Positions 56,123-64,000 of a DNA stretch of 64,000 nucleotides are shown here, piece after piece. Location of the stretch: assembly GCA_002364735.1 (NCBI GenBank), contig DEZB01000028.1, positions 1-64,000 on the forward strand, given 5' to 3'. The translations under genes were made by a program, and so were the position numbers. A model generated the notes under the pieces. That model searched no databases, had not been told where the DNA came from, and saw only the letters and a program-made list of their open reading frames with translations. Within the stretch, counting starts at the first letter, position 1. Each line of letters begins with the position of its first letter. This DNA comes from Bacteroidales bacterium UBA3143. GTDB taxonomy: Bacteria; Bacteroidota; Bacteroidia; Bacteroidales; Dysgonomonadaceae.

Positions 56123-56692
56123 ATGCAACATCTCAATATTCAAAAGGTAATAGTTCATTTAAATCTTACCGATTACAACCTGAAAGGAGATTCAGTTATT
56201 AAACAAACTCGCAAATTAAAAGATCTAACTATCATTTTCAAGAATGAGGAGTCTTACGAGAAAATGAATCAAGAACAAATTGTCTACACAGTTAAGTCAT
56301 GGCAGCCGGTTCTTGAAGGCACTCGGGGAGGTCTCTTTTTTGGTACAACCAATTTGAGACCTGGTAAAGTGGGAGATGAATACTTTATGACCAAAGGACA
56401 TTTCCATACTCTCTCTGATAGAGCAGAATTCTACTGGGGGGTACAAGGAGAAGGCATGCTAATCCTAATGGACAATGAGCGCAATACTTGGGCCGAAGAA
56501 ATGCAGCCCGGTAGTTTACATTACATTCCTGCGCATGTGGCGCACAGGGTTGCCAATGTAGGAGATTCAACCTTGATTTTCGGGGCATGTTGGCCTTCTG
56601 ACGCTGGACATGATTACACAAAAATTGCAGAGCACGGTTTTTCAGCACGTTTATTGGAAATTGATGGCAAACCAACCCTAATTGGAGAATAA
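56123..56692 (+). CDS. Cupin-type glucose-6-phosphate isomerase
   Basis: A 189-residue cupin of the archaeal-type phosphoglucose isomerase family (PF06560-like). The metal-binding motif is TKGHFHTLSDRAEFYWG (two His and Glu) with the second cupin motif LHYIPAHVAHRVAN. It would convert glucose 6-phosphate and fructose 6-phosphate, or mannose 6-phosphate, in the cytoplasm. It heads the metabolic half of the island, and its end overlaps the longest possible frame of the next gene. Confidence 0.8.
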   Translation: MQHLNIQKVIVHLNLTDYNLKGDSVIKQTRKLKDLTIIFKNEESYEKMNQEQIVYTVKSWQPVLEGTRGGLFFGTTNLRPGKVGDEYFMTKGHFHTLSDRAEFYWGVQGEGMLILMDNERNTWAEEMQPGSLHYIPAHVAHRVANVGDSTLIFGACWPSDAGHDYTKIAEHGFSARLLEIDGKPTLIGE

Positions 56693-56717
56693 AAAACAAC
56701 TTAATCATGATAAAAAT

Positions 56718-58040
56718 ATGAAGGCATACGTTATCTTAATATCTGTTGTTGTAGCTTTTGGAGGTCTACTTTTTGGTTTTGATACAGCTGTCATATCAGG
56801 CACCATAAATTTTATTCAACCATATTTTGGTCTTTCCGAGGCAGGATTAGGTTGGACGGTTAGCAGCTTATTATTCGGCTGTATTGCCGGGGTTAGTTTA
56901 GCCGGTAAGACCAGTGATTTCTATGGTAGAAAAAAGATATTGATGCTGGCAGCCTTTTTTTTTATTATTTCTGCGGTGGGAAGTGCCCTCTCTACCAATC
57001 TGCCGGTTTTTATAGCAGCACGGGTGATCGGTGGAATTGCCGTTGGCGTAGCTTCCATTTTATCCCCTATGTACATTGCTGAAATTGCACCTGCTAAATA
57101 TAGGGGACGACTGGTTTCTCTGAACCAGTTAGCTATTGTAATTGGTATTTTGGTGGCCTTTTTCACCAATTATTTGTTAGTAAATACCGGTGAAAATAAT
57201 TGGCGTTGGATGTTAGTTGTAATGGCAATTCCGGCATTGCTATTATTTTTTGGTTTATTTTTTGTGCCGGAAAGCCCTCGGTGGTTAGTTGCTCAAAATA
57301 GAGAAAAGAGCGCGTTCAATGTGCTGGTAAAAACTGCTGGTAAAAATTTAGCAACCAGAGAATTAGAGAATATCAGGGAAACACTGCAAAATTCTGAGGA
57401 AGCTACATATCGGGAACTTCTAACCCCCAGAGTGAAACCCATTCTTTGGATTGGGGTAATTTTGGCCATATTTCAGCAAATCACCGGAATTAACACCATT
57501 ATGTATTATGCCCCGAAGATTTTTGCACAAATAGGTCAATCAAACGATACCGCTTTGTTACAAACCATAGCCATTGGTGCCACAAACTTAATTTTCACCA
57601 TAGTTGCCATGTTATTTATTGATCGGTTCGGTCGTAAATTTTTAATGGTAATTGGTTCGATCGGCATGACAGTAATGCTTGCAGGTTTGTCTTTACTTTA
57701 TTTTATGGGACAGGCTACAGGGATTTTGGTATTGACTTTTATTCTTGGATACATCGCTTTTTTTGCTGCCTCATTAGGCCCGGCTTTATGGGTGGTTGTT
57801 TCTGAAATATTTCCAAATCGATTACGCAGCAAAGGTATGTCGGTAGCACTTGTTTCATTATGGATCGCCGCAACAGTTATAGCTATTGTATTCCCGATTA
57901 TGCTGGACGCATTAAGTGGAGCCGTTACTTTTATGATATTTGCTTTCATCTGTCTTATAAATTTATGGTATGTGCTGCGATACGTTCCCGAAACAAAAGG
58001 AAAAACACTCGAAGAATTAGAAAATGAATTGCTTAAATAG
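56718..58040 (+). CDS. MFS sugar porter (sugar/H+ symporter, XylE-like)
   Basis: A 440-residue inner-membrane transporter with 12 predicted helices. Sugar-porter signatures are GRKKILML and FGGLLFGFDTAVISG in the first half, PESPRWLVAQ in the central loop, DRFGRKFLM and PETKGKTLEELE at the end. I chose MKAYVILISV as start, which leaves no overlap with the cupin gene; a start at 56682 is possible. It would bring the released monosaccharide into the cytoplasm for the ROK kinase encoded next. Confidence 0.9.
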   Translation: MKAYVILISVVVAFGGLLFGFDTAVISGTINFIQPYFGLSEAGLGWTVSSLLFGCIAGVSLAGKTSDFYGRKKILMLAAFFFIISAVGSALSTNLPVFIAARVIGGIAVGVASILSPMYIAEIAPAKYRGRLVSLNQLAIVIGILVAFFTNYLLVNTGENNWRWMLVVMAIPALLLFFGLFFVPESPRWLVAQNREKSAFNVLVKTAGKNLATRELENIRETLQNSEEATYRELLTPRVKPILWIGVILAIFQQITGINTIMYYAPKIFAQIGQSNDTALLQTIAIGATNLIFTIVAMLFIDRFGRKFLMVIGSIGMTVMLAGLSLLYFMGQATGILVLTFILGYIAFFAASLGPALWVVVSEIFPNRLRSKGMSVALVSLWIAATVIAIVFPIMLDALSGAVTFMIFAFICLINLWYVLRYVPETKGKTLEELENELLK

Positions 58041-58046
58041 ACCTAT

Positions 58047-59009
58047 ATGTTTACAGTAACAATTGATCTTGGGGGTACAACCATTAAAATTGGATTATTA
58101 AGAAGCGGTCAATTGATCGATCGGCAAGAAATTATGGCTAAATCTGTTTCGGGTTTGAGCGTTCAATTACTTGAATTGGAAACAATAATCAACATGATGC
58201 TACAATCAAATCAAGTTAGAGTGAATGATGTATTGGGCATTGGTTTTTCATTTCCCGGATTGGTTGATTCATCAAGAAACCGAATTCTCTCAACAAACCA
58301 AAAGTATGATGATGGACCTGATACTGATCTGACCGAATGGGCAATGGAAAAATGGAGCTGGCCACTTTTTGTTGAAAATGATGCGAGAGTGGCTCTCCTT
58401 GGCGAATGGCAGTTTGGAGCAGGCAAAGGATATAACGATTTAGTACAGATTACTCTTGGGACCGGCATTGGTTCAGCAGTTGTTATCGACGGACAATTGC
58501 TAAAAGGCAAACATTTTCAGGCCGGTAATCTTGGCGGTCATTTTATAGTAAACCACAAAGGTACAAAATGCACCTGTGGAAATATTGGGTGTATGGAAGC
58601 GGAAGCTTCTACATGGCGTTTGCCTTCTTTATTAAAAGAGCATCAAGGGTTCGACAAAAGTTCTTTGAAAAACGAAACGATACTCGATTTTAAAGCTCTT
58701 TTCCATCATTCGGGAATGGGCGACAAAGTGGCAAAAGATGTATTAGATTATTGTCTTTCTGCTTGGGCTGCCGGAATTATCACGATGATTCATGCTTTTG
58801 ATCCTGAGATAATCATTCTTAGTGGAGGAATCATGAAAAGTTCATCTGTAATTTTGCCTTTTCTTCGGGAAAAAGTAAATGAACAGGCTTGGACACCATG
58901 GGGGAAAGTAAAACTGATTAAAGCCCTATTCCCAGATTCTGCATCATTGTACGGAGGAGACTATTTAGTTCGATCGTCATTAAAAATAAATCAGAATAAT
59001 AAAAAATAA
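58047..59009 (+). CDS. ROK-family sugar kinase
   Basis: A 320-residue kinase. The ATP-binding DLGGTTIKIGLL segment is at the N-terminus, GTGIGSAVVIDG in the middle, and the ROK zinc motif CTCGNIGCME near residues 172-182 is complete, so the structural zinc site is intact. It probably phosphorylates glucose, mannose or fructose. It starts 6 bases after the porter gene, in the same operon as the isomerases. Confidence 0.9.
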   Translation: MFTVTIDLGGTTIKIGLLRSGQLIDRQEIMAKSVSGLSVQLLELETIINMMLQSNQVRVNDVLGIGFSFPGLVDSSRNRILSTNQKYDDGPDTDLTEWAMEKWSWPLFVENDARVALLGEWQFGAGKGYNDLVQITLGTGIGSAVVIDGQLLKGKHFQAGNLGGHFIVNHKGTKCTCGNIGCMEAEASTWRLPSLLKEHQGFDKSSLKNETILDFKALFHHSGMGDKVAKDVLDYCLSAWAAGIITMIHAFDPEIIILSGGIMKSSSVILPFLREKVNEQAWTPWGKVKLIKALFPDSASLYGGDYLVRSSLKINQNNKK

Positions 59010-59015
59010 TAAATA

Positions 59016-60800
59016 ATGAAAATGGAGAGAAGCTATTTAAATAAGTCCTCGAATTATAATAAAACTCCTTTTGTTGAAGTGAGAAATGAGGCTTATAAGG
59101 TGATAAATGGGTGGAGTGCAATTGCAGCAAAGTTAAACAAACAAATATCCTCTATCGATAAAAAGAAAAAAATAGTTGTTATTGAGACTTACCAAGGAGT
59201 TATTCATGAAGAAGTGATGAAGAACTTTAAAACTGAACTTCAATACAATCGATTTATACATGTAGAAGAATTGATGTTATCAGTAGATAGTATTAAACAA
59301 ATGGTCTTTCCTGATGTCACCAATGATCGGCTTTTTGGTTACTTGACCCGATTAGTTATTGATTCTTTCTTTGATGACAAAAAGGTGTCGGCTTTTCGAA
59401 AAAAAATAGAAGCTGATACAGACGAAACCATCATATTATATGGCACAGGTGCTGCATATGTTTATTCAAATCCTGATTTATTGATTTATGCTGATATGAC
59501 TCGACGGGAAATACAGTTGCGCATGCAACAACATCTCGTGGATAACATCGGCGTAAAAAATAGAAATGTTGAAGATTGGATGTTACTCCTCAAACAGAGC
59601 TATTTTGTAGACTGGCGTGTTTGCGACCGGTTGAAAAGAAAATTATTAAACAAGTGGGATTATGTAGTAGACACAAATATACAAGGACAACCTAAATTGA
59701 TCTCTGGGAAAGCAATTTTAGAGGGTTTAGAAACAGCCATTCAAAGACCTTTCAGCGTTGTCCCTTTTTTCGATCAGGGCCCCTGGGGGGGGCAATGGTT
59801 GAGAAGTATTTGCAATCTCGACCCAGAGCCTGATAATTATGCCTGGTGTTTTAATTGTGTACCCGAAGAAAATAGTTTACTTCTTAAATTTGGAAATGAT
59901 TTCATCAAAATCCCTTCAATTAACTTGGTATTTCGCTACCCTGTTGAGTTATTAGGTGACCCGGTGCATTCACGTTTCGGTGATGAGTTTCCTATCCGCT
60001 TCAACTTTTTGGATACCATGGGTGGTGGAAATCTTAGTCTGCAGGTGCATCCTGTTACTGAGTATATTCAAGAAAAGTTTGGAATGCATTATACCCAGGA
60101 TGAAAGCTATTATCTAATGGATGCCAAAAAAGATGCCGTGGTTTATCTCGGTTTAAAAAACGATGTAGATCCTGATACGATGTTGAGAGAACTGAAAGAA
60201 GCACAGGTCGAAGGAGAGACGTTTGAAGCAGAGAAACACGTACAAACATGGCCGGTAAAAAAACACGACCATGTGCTAATCCCTGCAGGAACAGTCCACA
60301 GTTCAGGGAAAAACAGTATGGTACTTGAGATTAGTACTACCCCTAATTATTTTACTTTTAAATTATGGGATTGGGGTCGTTTAGGTCTCGACGGAAAACC
60401 TCGTCCAATTAATATTGAGCATGGGAAAAATGTTATCCAGTGGTACCGAACGACGGACTGGACAAAGTCAAACCTAATCGGACGTGTTGAGAAAATTGCT
60501 GAAGGTGATGGTTGGATTGAGGAGCGAACAGGTCTGCACGAACGTGAATTTATTGAAACTCGTCGACATTGGTTCACAAAAAAAACAGAGCATTATACAA
60601 ATGATGGGGTTAACGTAATTTGTTTAGTTGAAGGAACTCAGGTTGTTGTTGAGAGCCCGACTAATAATTTTGAACCATTTGTAATAAACTATGCTGAAGT
60701 GTTTATTGTTCCGGCAAAAGTTGGTAAATACACTATTACTCCTTATGGGAGTGCTGTTGGAACAGAATGTGCCACAATAAAAGCTTATGTTAGATTTTAA
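59016..60800 (+). CDS. Class I mannose-6-phosphate isomerase with an extra N-terminal kinase-like domain
   Basis: A 594-residue protein. From about residue 245 it is a type I PMI cupin: FFDQGPWGGQWL, LSLQVHPVTEYIQ (metal ligands), HDHVLIPAGTVHSSG and GLDGKPRPIN. The N-terminal 230 residues form a separate alpha/beta domain (IVVIETYQGVIHEEVMKNF) that resembles a nucleoside/uridine-kinase fold but has no GxxGxGKS motif, so it is likely catalytically dead. Ordinary PMI enzymes have about 310-400 residues. It would link mannose 6-phosphate to fructose 6-phosphate. Confidence 0.82.
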   Translation: MKMERSYLNKSSNYNKTPFVEVRNEAYKVINGWSAIAAKLNKQISSIDKKKKIVVIETYQGVIHEEVMKNFKTELQYNRFIHVEELMLSVDSIKQMVFPDVTNDRLFGYLTRLVIDSFFDDKKVSAFRKKIEADTDETIILYGTGAAYVYSNPDLLIYADMTRREIQLRMQQHLVDNIGVKNRNVEDWMLLLKQSYFVDWRVCDRLKRKLLNKWDYVVDTNIQGQPKLISGKAILEGLETAIQRPFSVVPFFDQGPWGGQWLRSICNLDPEPDNYAWCFNCVPEENSLLLKFGNDFIKIPSINLVFRYPVELLGDPVHSRFGDEFPIRFNFLDTMGGGNLSLQVHPVTEYIQEKFGMHYTQDESYYLMDAKKDAVVYLGLKNDVDPDTMLRELKEAQVEGETFEAEKHVQTWPVKKHDHVLIPAGTVHSSGKNSMVLEISTTPNYFTFKLWDWGRLGLDGKPRPINIEHGKNVIQWYRTTDWTKSNLIGRVEKIAEGDGWIEERTGLHEREFIETRRHWFTKKTEHYTNDGVNVICLVEGTQVVVESPTNNFEPFVINYAEVFIVPAKVGKYTITPYGSAVGTECATIKAYVRF

Positions 60801-60811
60801 TTTTAATAATT

Positions 60812-61591
60812 ATGATTTTTAATCCGGGATTTGAGATAGAAATTACAACGAACCCAATGGGTTTTAAATATGGAAAAAATGTATTTGGTCCTAAGGTAGA
60901 AAACCGAAGATTGGATTCAATCCGCAAAAGTTTGCTTAATCCAAACTGCGATGGTCCGGAAATAGTTTATTCCATCGCTATGGATGTTGGCAAGCAAGAG
61001 CATTTTGAATTGCTGAAAAAGTTAAACTTGCTTTTTGGCGTGGTTACCTATGCTCCAGGAACGCTAGGCAATGAACCGGTTCGTAGTCAGGGGCATATTC
61101 ATAAAGTATCACCGGACAGTGGCTGGTCAACACCCGAAGTATATGAAATTTGGGCTGGCCGCGCCATCATTTATATGCAGGAATCAGCCGGAGATAACCC
61201 CGGGCGTTGTTTTGCTGTAGAAGCTGGTACTGGAGATGTGGTGATTGTTCCCCCCGGTTGGGCACATGCCACGATAAGTGCAGACACCGAAAAACCGCTC
61301 TCTTTTGGTGCCTGGTGTGTAAGGGATTATGGATTTGAATATGATGAAGTGAGAGCTCATGGTGGTTTAGCATGGTTTCCCATTATTGGTGATAAATATA
61401 AAATCGAATGGTTGAGAAATTCCAATTATTCTGAATCTAATCTAATTATTAAACCTCCTGAGATATATAAACAATTTAATATTTATCCGGGTAAATCTAT
61501 TTACAAGCAGCTTGAAGAAAATCCTAAACAATTTGAATTTGTCTCTCAACCGAAAAATTTTAAAAGTATATGGAAAGATTTCATTCCCTAA
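60812..61591 (+). CDS. Second cupin-type sugar-phosphate isomerase
   Basis: A 259-residue cupin of the same broad family as the gene at 56123, but longer. Cupin motifs are SQGHIHKVSPDSGWSTPEVYE and VPPGWAHATIS; FGVVTYAPGTLGNEP is also family-like. It is the last gene of the island, 11 bases after the PMI fusion. Two such paralogs in one operon suggest distinct substrates, for example glucose- and mannose-phosphates. Confidence 0.78.
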   Translation: MIFNPGFEIEITTNPMGFKYGKNVFGPKVENRRLDSIRKSLLNPNCDGPEIVYSIAMDVGKQEHFELLKKLNLLFGVVTYAPGTLGNEPVRSQGHIHKVSPDSGWSTPEVYEIWAGRAIIYMQESAGDNPGRCFAVEAGTGDVVIVPPGWAHATISADTEKPLSFGAWCVRDYGFEYDEVRAHGGLAWFPIIGDKYKIEWLRNSNYSESNLIIKPPEIYKQFNIYPGKSIYKQLEENPKQFEFVSQPKNFKSIWKDFIP

Positions 61592-61691
61592 AAACTATAT
61601 AATTAGTCTTTTAAAATGAGTTTCTTATCTACTTAGAATTTGAATCCTCACATCAGTAATTATTTATTTTATTTGAGTATTAAATCAATAG
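61592..61691. other. Short spacer after the last island gene
   Basis: AT-rich, no feature. Includes the beginnings of the right inverted repeat's flank. Confidence 0.4.
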
Positions 61692-61860
61692 CTTGCACAA
61701 CATAGTTTAGCAATAGAGAGAAGATTAAGCATCATATATTTAGTATTATATAATAAATCAGTACTATAGAGTAATGAATAGTATCAGCGTACTTAACCAA
61801 TTTAAGGGTATCTGTAATGATATTATTGGCAAACTTGTTACGAAGCTTAACAAAAGCTTT
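61692..61860. repeat. Right inverted repeat of the carbohydrate island
   Basis: 169 bp, the inverted counterpart of 43587-43754. It contains a 30-codon frame at 61774-61866 (MNSISVLNQFKGICNDIIGK and ten more residues) that also exists, diverged, on the other side; both read outward. Confidence 0.75.
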
Positions 61861-61898
61861 AAATAGCAACATAGTTTTTTTGATGAAGCTTTTTTTAG
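61861..61898. repeat. Right remainder of hairpin repeat unit C
   Basis: AAATAGCAACATAG and the following TGATGAAGC are the right arm of stem 2 of the unit whose left half ends at 43586. The apical part of that stem is replaced by the island. Confidence 0.7.
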
Positions 61899-62146
61899 TT
61901 TATCTGTAGAAGTAATGATTTGGTTTATTGTAAGATTAATGCAGTTGCATATAGAAACAAAGTCTTCCAATTTGTGTAAGCCGTTATTAATTCCCCAACC
62001 ACATTCCAATTCATTTCTTTTCTTGAAAAGAGGTTGTTGAAAAGCGGCTACAAAACAATGTTGCTATTTCGTTTCGGCACACTATCCGTAACCAGGATAG
62101 AACCTTGCTCTCCATAGCAACATAGTTTTTTGATGTAGCCTTTTAG
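61899..62146. repeat. Hairpin repeat unit D
   Basis: Complete 248-bp unit. Stem 1: AAGCCG..CCAACC (61979-62000) with GGTTG..GCGGCT (62032-62049), capped by CTTTTC/GAAAAG (62017-62022, 62025-62030). Stem 2: GGCTACA and ATGTTGCTAT (62046-62052, 62058-62067) with ATAGCAACAT and TGTAGCC (62114-62123, 62134-62140), capped by CTATCC/GGATAG (62082-62087, 62095-62100). Confidence 0.75.
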
Positions 62147-62396
62147 TTTATCTGTATAAGTAATGTTTTGGCTCACTTTAGATTTATTATGAGTGCATTC
62201 ACAAAAGAAAATTATGCAGTTTTTTTAAGCCGTTATTAATTCCCCAACCCCATTCTAATTCATTTCTTTTCTTGAAAAGAGGTTGTTGAATAACGGCTAC
62301 AAAACAATGTTGCTATTACGTTTCGGCACACTATCCGTAAACTTGATAGAACCCTGCTCTCCATAGCAACATAGTTTTTTTGATGTAGCCTTTTAG
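62147..62396. repeat. Hairpin repeat unit E
   Basis: Complete 250-bp unit adjoining D. Stem 1 is even better paired (AAGCCGTTATT with AATAACGGCT); the apical stem of the second hairpin keeps CTATC/GATAG. Confidence 0.75.
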
Positions 62397-62454
62397 TTTA
62401 TCTGAAGAAATAATGTTTTAGGTTTACTTCAGAAGTAATACTGGTACATATAGA

Positions 62455-62497
62455 AAGTGATGAGCCTTGTTTCCAACAAGACTACTTCACTTTTTTT
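62455..62497 (+). terminator. Terminator-like hairpin after the repeat array
   Basis: AAGTGA..CTTGTT (62455-62471) pairs with AACAAG..TCACTT (62475-62492), followed by a T-run to 62497. Confidence 0.6.
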
Positions 62498-62957
62498 ATT
62501 GTCGGAACTTTACACCTAACTATCCACTGAATTTCACAAGACCTATTCGTTACGCAGGCTACTCTCATAAGTCTTTAATGTGAAAACTGCAGGAAAACCA
62601 ATCTCATCCATTTCACTAAAAAATCCTTTTCATTACCGAATATTGGGATATGAATGGATTTTCGCTCCATTTCTGATTTTTGTTTTCTGTATCTGCTTTT
62701 CAATCGATAGTTAAGTTCGTGTTCCGAGTTTTAAGCCCCCATGCGGGGAGAGATGTATATAGGATATTACTATTCTTATTCTGTTTTCCAGTACCTAAAT
62801 TTCCTCGATACGTATCTATAAATCCTTACGGGGTGTTTTTTTGTTTCTCGGCAAAGTTATATCGCAGTTTTGCTTTTGCAAGGTCGAGCCCTTTTGGTTT
62901 TAATAAAAATCTTCCTCTTTCCCTTTAGGCGAGCGTATTTTTCATAAAAACCTTGCA

Positions 62958-63052
62958 TTCCGCTAAACTGCAACTTTTTATAGCCTTAAACAAAAAAACA
63001 TACCCCGACGGCTCTATGATGAACGCATTAAAAAAAAGGCAATTTAGCGGAA
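62958..63052. repeat. Inverted repeat upstream of the ArdC-like gene
   Basis: TTCCGCTAAACTGC (62958-62971) and GCAATTTAGCGGAA (63039-63052) are inverse complements with one mismatch, 67 bases apart and 86 bases before the gene. It could be a protein-binding or replication-related site. Confidence 0.55.
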
Positions 63053-63138
63053 AACATAAAAAGAATAGAAAACAAAAACTCCCCCTTTAGATATGTACCG
63101 CATTATAAAATATTCAACAACACTCAAAATTAAACATT

Positions 63139-64000
63139 ATGAAAACAAATAATCAATTAGCAGAAAGATTTGCCGAGATTCTGATAAGAAAAATGGAAGA
63201 AATGAAATCCGAGAAATGGGAGAAACCATGGTTTGATGTAAGTGGTAAGATAAATTTTTATCCACAAAATTTCACGGGTCGTAAATATAACAGTGGGAAT
63301 GCTTTTCTCTTATTGCTTGCATGTTCATGGGAAGGATATAAGACGCCCCTGTTTTTGACATTTAATCAATGTAGAGAGCTTGAAATTAGTATCATCAAAA
63401 ATGAAAAGTCATTTCCGATATATTATAAAAACTTTCTTGTATACCATCGAGAAAACAACAAAAGAATAAATATTGACGATTATAATTTACTAACTGAAGA
63501 AGAGAAAAAGTATTGGCGTTTGATATCTTATCTGAAAAATTATAACGTATTTAATCTTGACCAAACAAATTTTGCATCTGTTTATGAAGATGAATTTAAA
63601 AAATTGGTTGAAAAATTTAATGCTACAGAGAATGAGTTTACAGTTGATACACTATTTGATTGTCCCCAACTGGATAGGATGATTGAAGATAATTCATGGG
63701 TATGTGATATAATTTTGAAGAAACAAAACCGGGCTTATTATTCTCCAAGTAATGATTTGATTGTTTGTCCTGTTAAAAATCAATTTCCTAATCATCATAA
63801 TTTCTACAGCGTACTTCTACACGAAATGACCCATTGTACGGCCAAAGAAGAACGATTAAACAGAGCAATGGGTAAAGTTTTTGGTGATAATGAGTATGCG
63901 CGAGAAGAAGTGATAGCAGAACTAACAGCAGCTTTTGTGGGCACACAGTTAGGCATATTTGCGGAGCCGAGCACAGAGAGTGTTACTTATTTAAATGGCT
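63139..64000 (+). CDS. ArdC-like antirestriction protein (partial, cut by window end)
   Basis: 287 codons are visible and the frame is open at 64000. The N-terminus is an ArdC/DUF1738-type ssDNA-binding domain (ILIRKMEEMKSEKWEKPWF, NFTGRKYNSGNAFLLLLACS, PLFLTFNQ). A zincin metallopeptidase-like domain follows with HEMTH at residues 228-232 and the downstream helix EEVIAELTAAFVG supplying the third ligand. Proteins of this family protect incoming single-stranded conjugative DNA. It is regular element backbone, which shows the element continues to the right. The start ATG follows an A-rich leader. Confidence 0.85.
   Translation, partial: MKTNNQLAERFAEILIRKMEEMKSEKWEKPWFDVSGKINFYPQNFTGRKYNSGNAFLLLLACSWEGYKTPLFLTFNQCRELEISIIKNEKSFPIYYKNFLVYHRENNKRINIDDYNLLTEEEKKYWRLISYLKNYNVFNLDQTNFASVYEDEFKKLVEKFNATENEFTVDTLFDCPQLDRMIEDNSWVCDIILKKQNRAYYSPSNDLIVCPVKNQFPNHHNFYSVLLHEMTHCTAKEERLNRAMGKVFGDNEYAREEVIAELTAAFVGTQLGIFAEPSTESVTYLNG

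Larger units (their letters stand above)
62397..63138. other. Backbone spacer between the repeat array and the antirestriction gene
   Basis: Contains a terminator-like hairpin (62455-62497), a GC hairpin CCCC CATGC GGGG near 62737-62749 and an inverted repeat before the gene (62958-63052). The 82-codon open frame at 62680-62928 is cysteine- and phenylalanine-rich and shows no sign of being a gene. Confidence 0.45.

Noticed and set aside
42460..62396. Right end (attR) of the integrated element at the repeat array
   Set aside because: No copy of the tmRNA 3' end is there and an ArdC-like backbone gene follows, so the element continues.
62680..62928. 82-codon open frame in the spacer before the ArdC-like gene
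   Set aside because: Composition is typical of noncoding DNA and it spans a GC hairpin; no recognisable domain.

Overview
The window is AT-rich DNA from a member of the Bacteroidota, probably Bacteroidales. The evidence is a SusC/SusD pair, a Bacteroidetes-type tmRNA tag, TAnnTTTG-like promoter elements, and CTnDOT-like mobilisation genes with a Bacteroidetes integrase. I cannot place the genus. All comparisons were made by eye, without searches.

Layout: (1) 1-7392 is chromosomal backbone: phenylacetate-CoA ligase, an ACT protein and an aminotransferase; a Dabb protein; tRNA-Gln; tyrS; a DUF937 protein; and tmRNA. (2) At about 7393 an integrative element begins at the 3' end of the tmRNA gene and runs past the right edge of the window, so at least 56 kb are visible. 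Its first part holds a tyrosine recombinase, a leftward accessory block (a 20-residue-repeat protein, a 40-residue membrane peptide, a PD-(D/E)XK-like protein and two unknowns), a leftward ParA/DUF3408/transfer-protein operon, a likely oriT, and rightward mobA-mobB-mobC and a DUF4099/DUF3945 protein. An orphan AbiEi antitoxin gene is inserted at the end of mobC. (3) 21.3-26.4 kb holds one large Avs-like STAND NTPase gene between cassette-like inverted/direct repeats. (4) 27.0-42.2 kb is a BREX type 1-like operon (brxA, brxB, brxC, pglX, pglZ, brxL) followed by an AlbA_2/ATPase regulator-like gene. Its BrxL seems to lack the Lon protease domain and instead carries a MIT_C-like and an ASCH-like domain. 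(5) 42.46-43.59 and 61.86-62.40 kb hold 245-250 bp direct repeats, each able to form two long hairpins with apical mini-hairpins. (6) One of these units is split by an 18.3-kb carbohydrate island (43.59-61.86 kb) bounded by 168-bp inverted repeats. (7) 62.4-64.0 kb returns to element backbone, with an ArdC-like antirestriction gene cut by the window end.

How the parts work together: the element integrates at ssrA and carries its own mobilisation proteins. Its cargo is phage defence (BREX, Avs-like, AbiEi, possibly the nuclease-like protein) plus a glycan-use island. In the island, SusC/D and a lipoprotein would bind and import glycan. A GH2 mannosidase-like enzyme, a cellulase-like enzyme and an SGNH hydrolase would trim it. 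An MFS porter, a ROK kinase, a mannose-6-phosphate isomerase fusion and two cupin isomerases would move the sugar into glycolysis, probably under the divergent GntR/UTRA repressor. The substrate is inferred, most likely a beta-mannoside.

Most unusual points: the island inside a hairpin-repeat unit; the Lon-less BrxL; the mobC 3' end replacement around abiEi; the cassette-like frame around the Avs gene.
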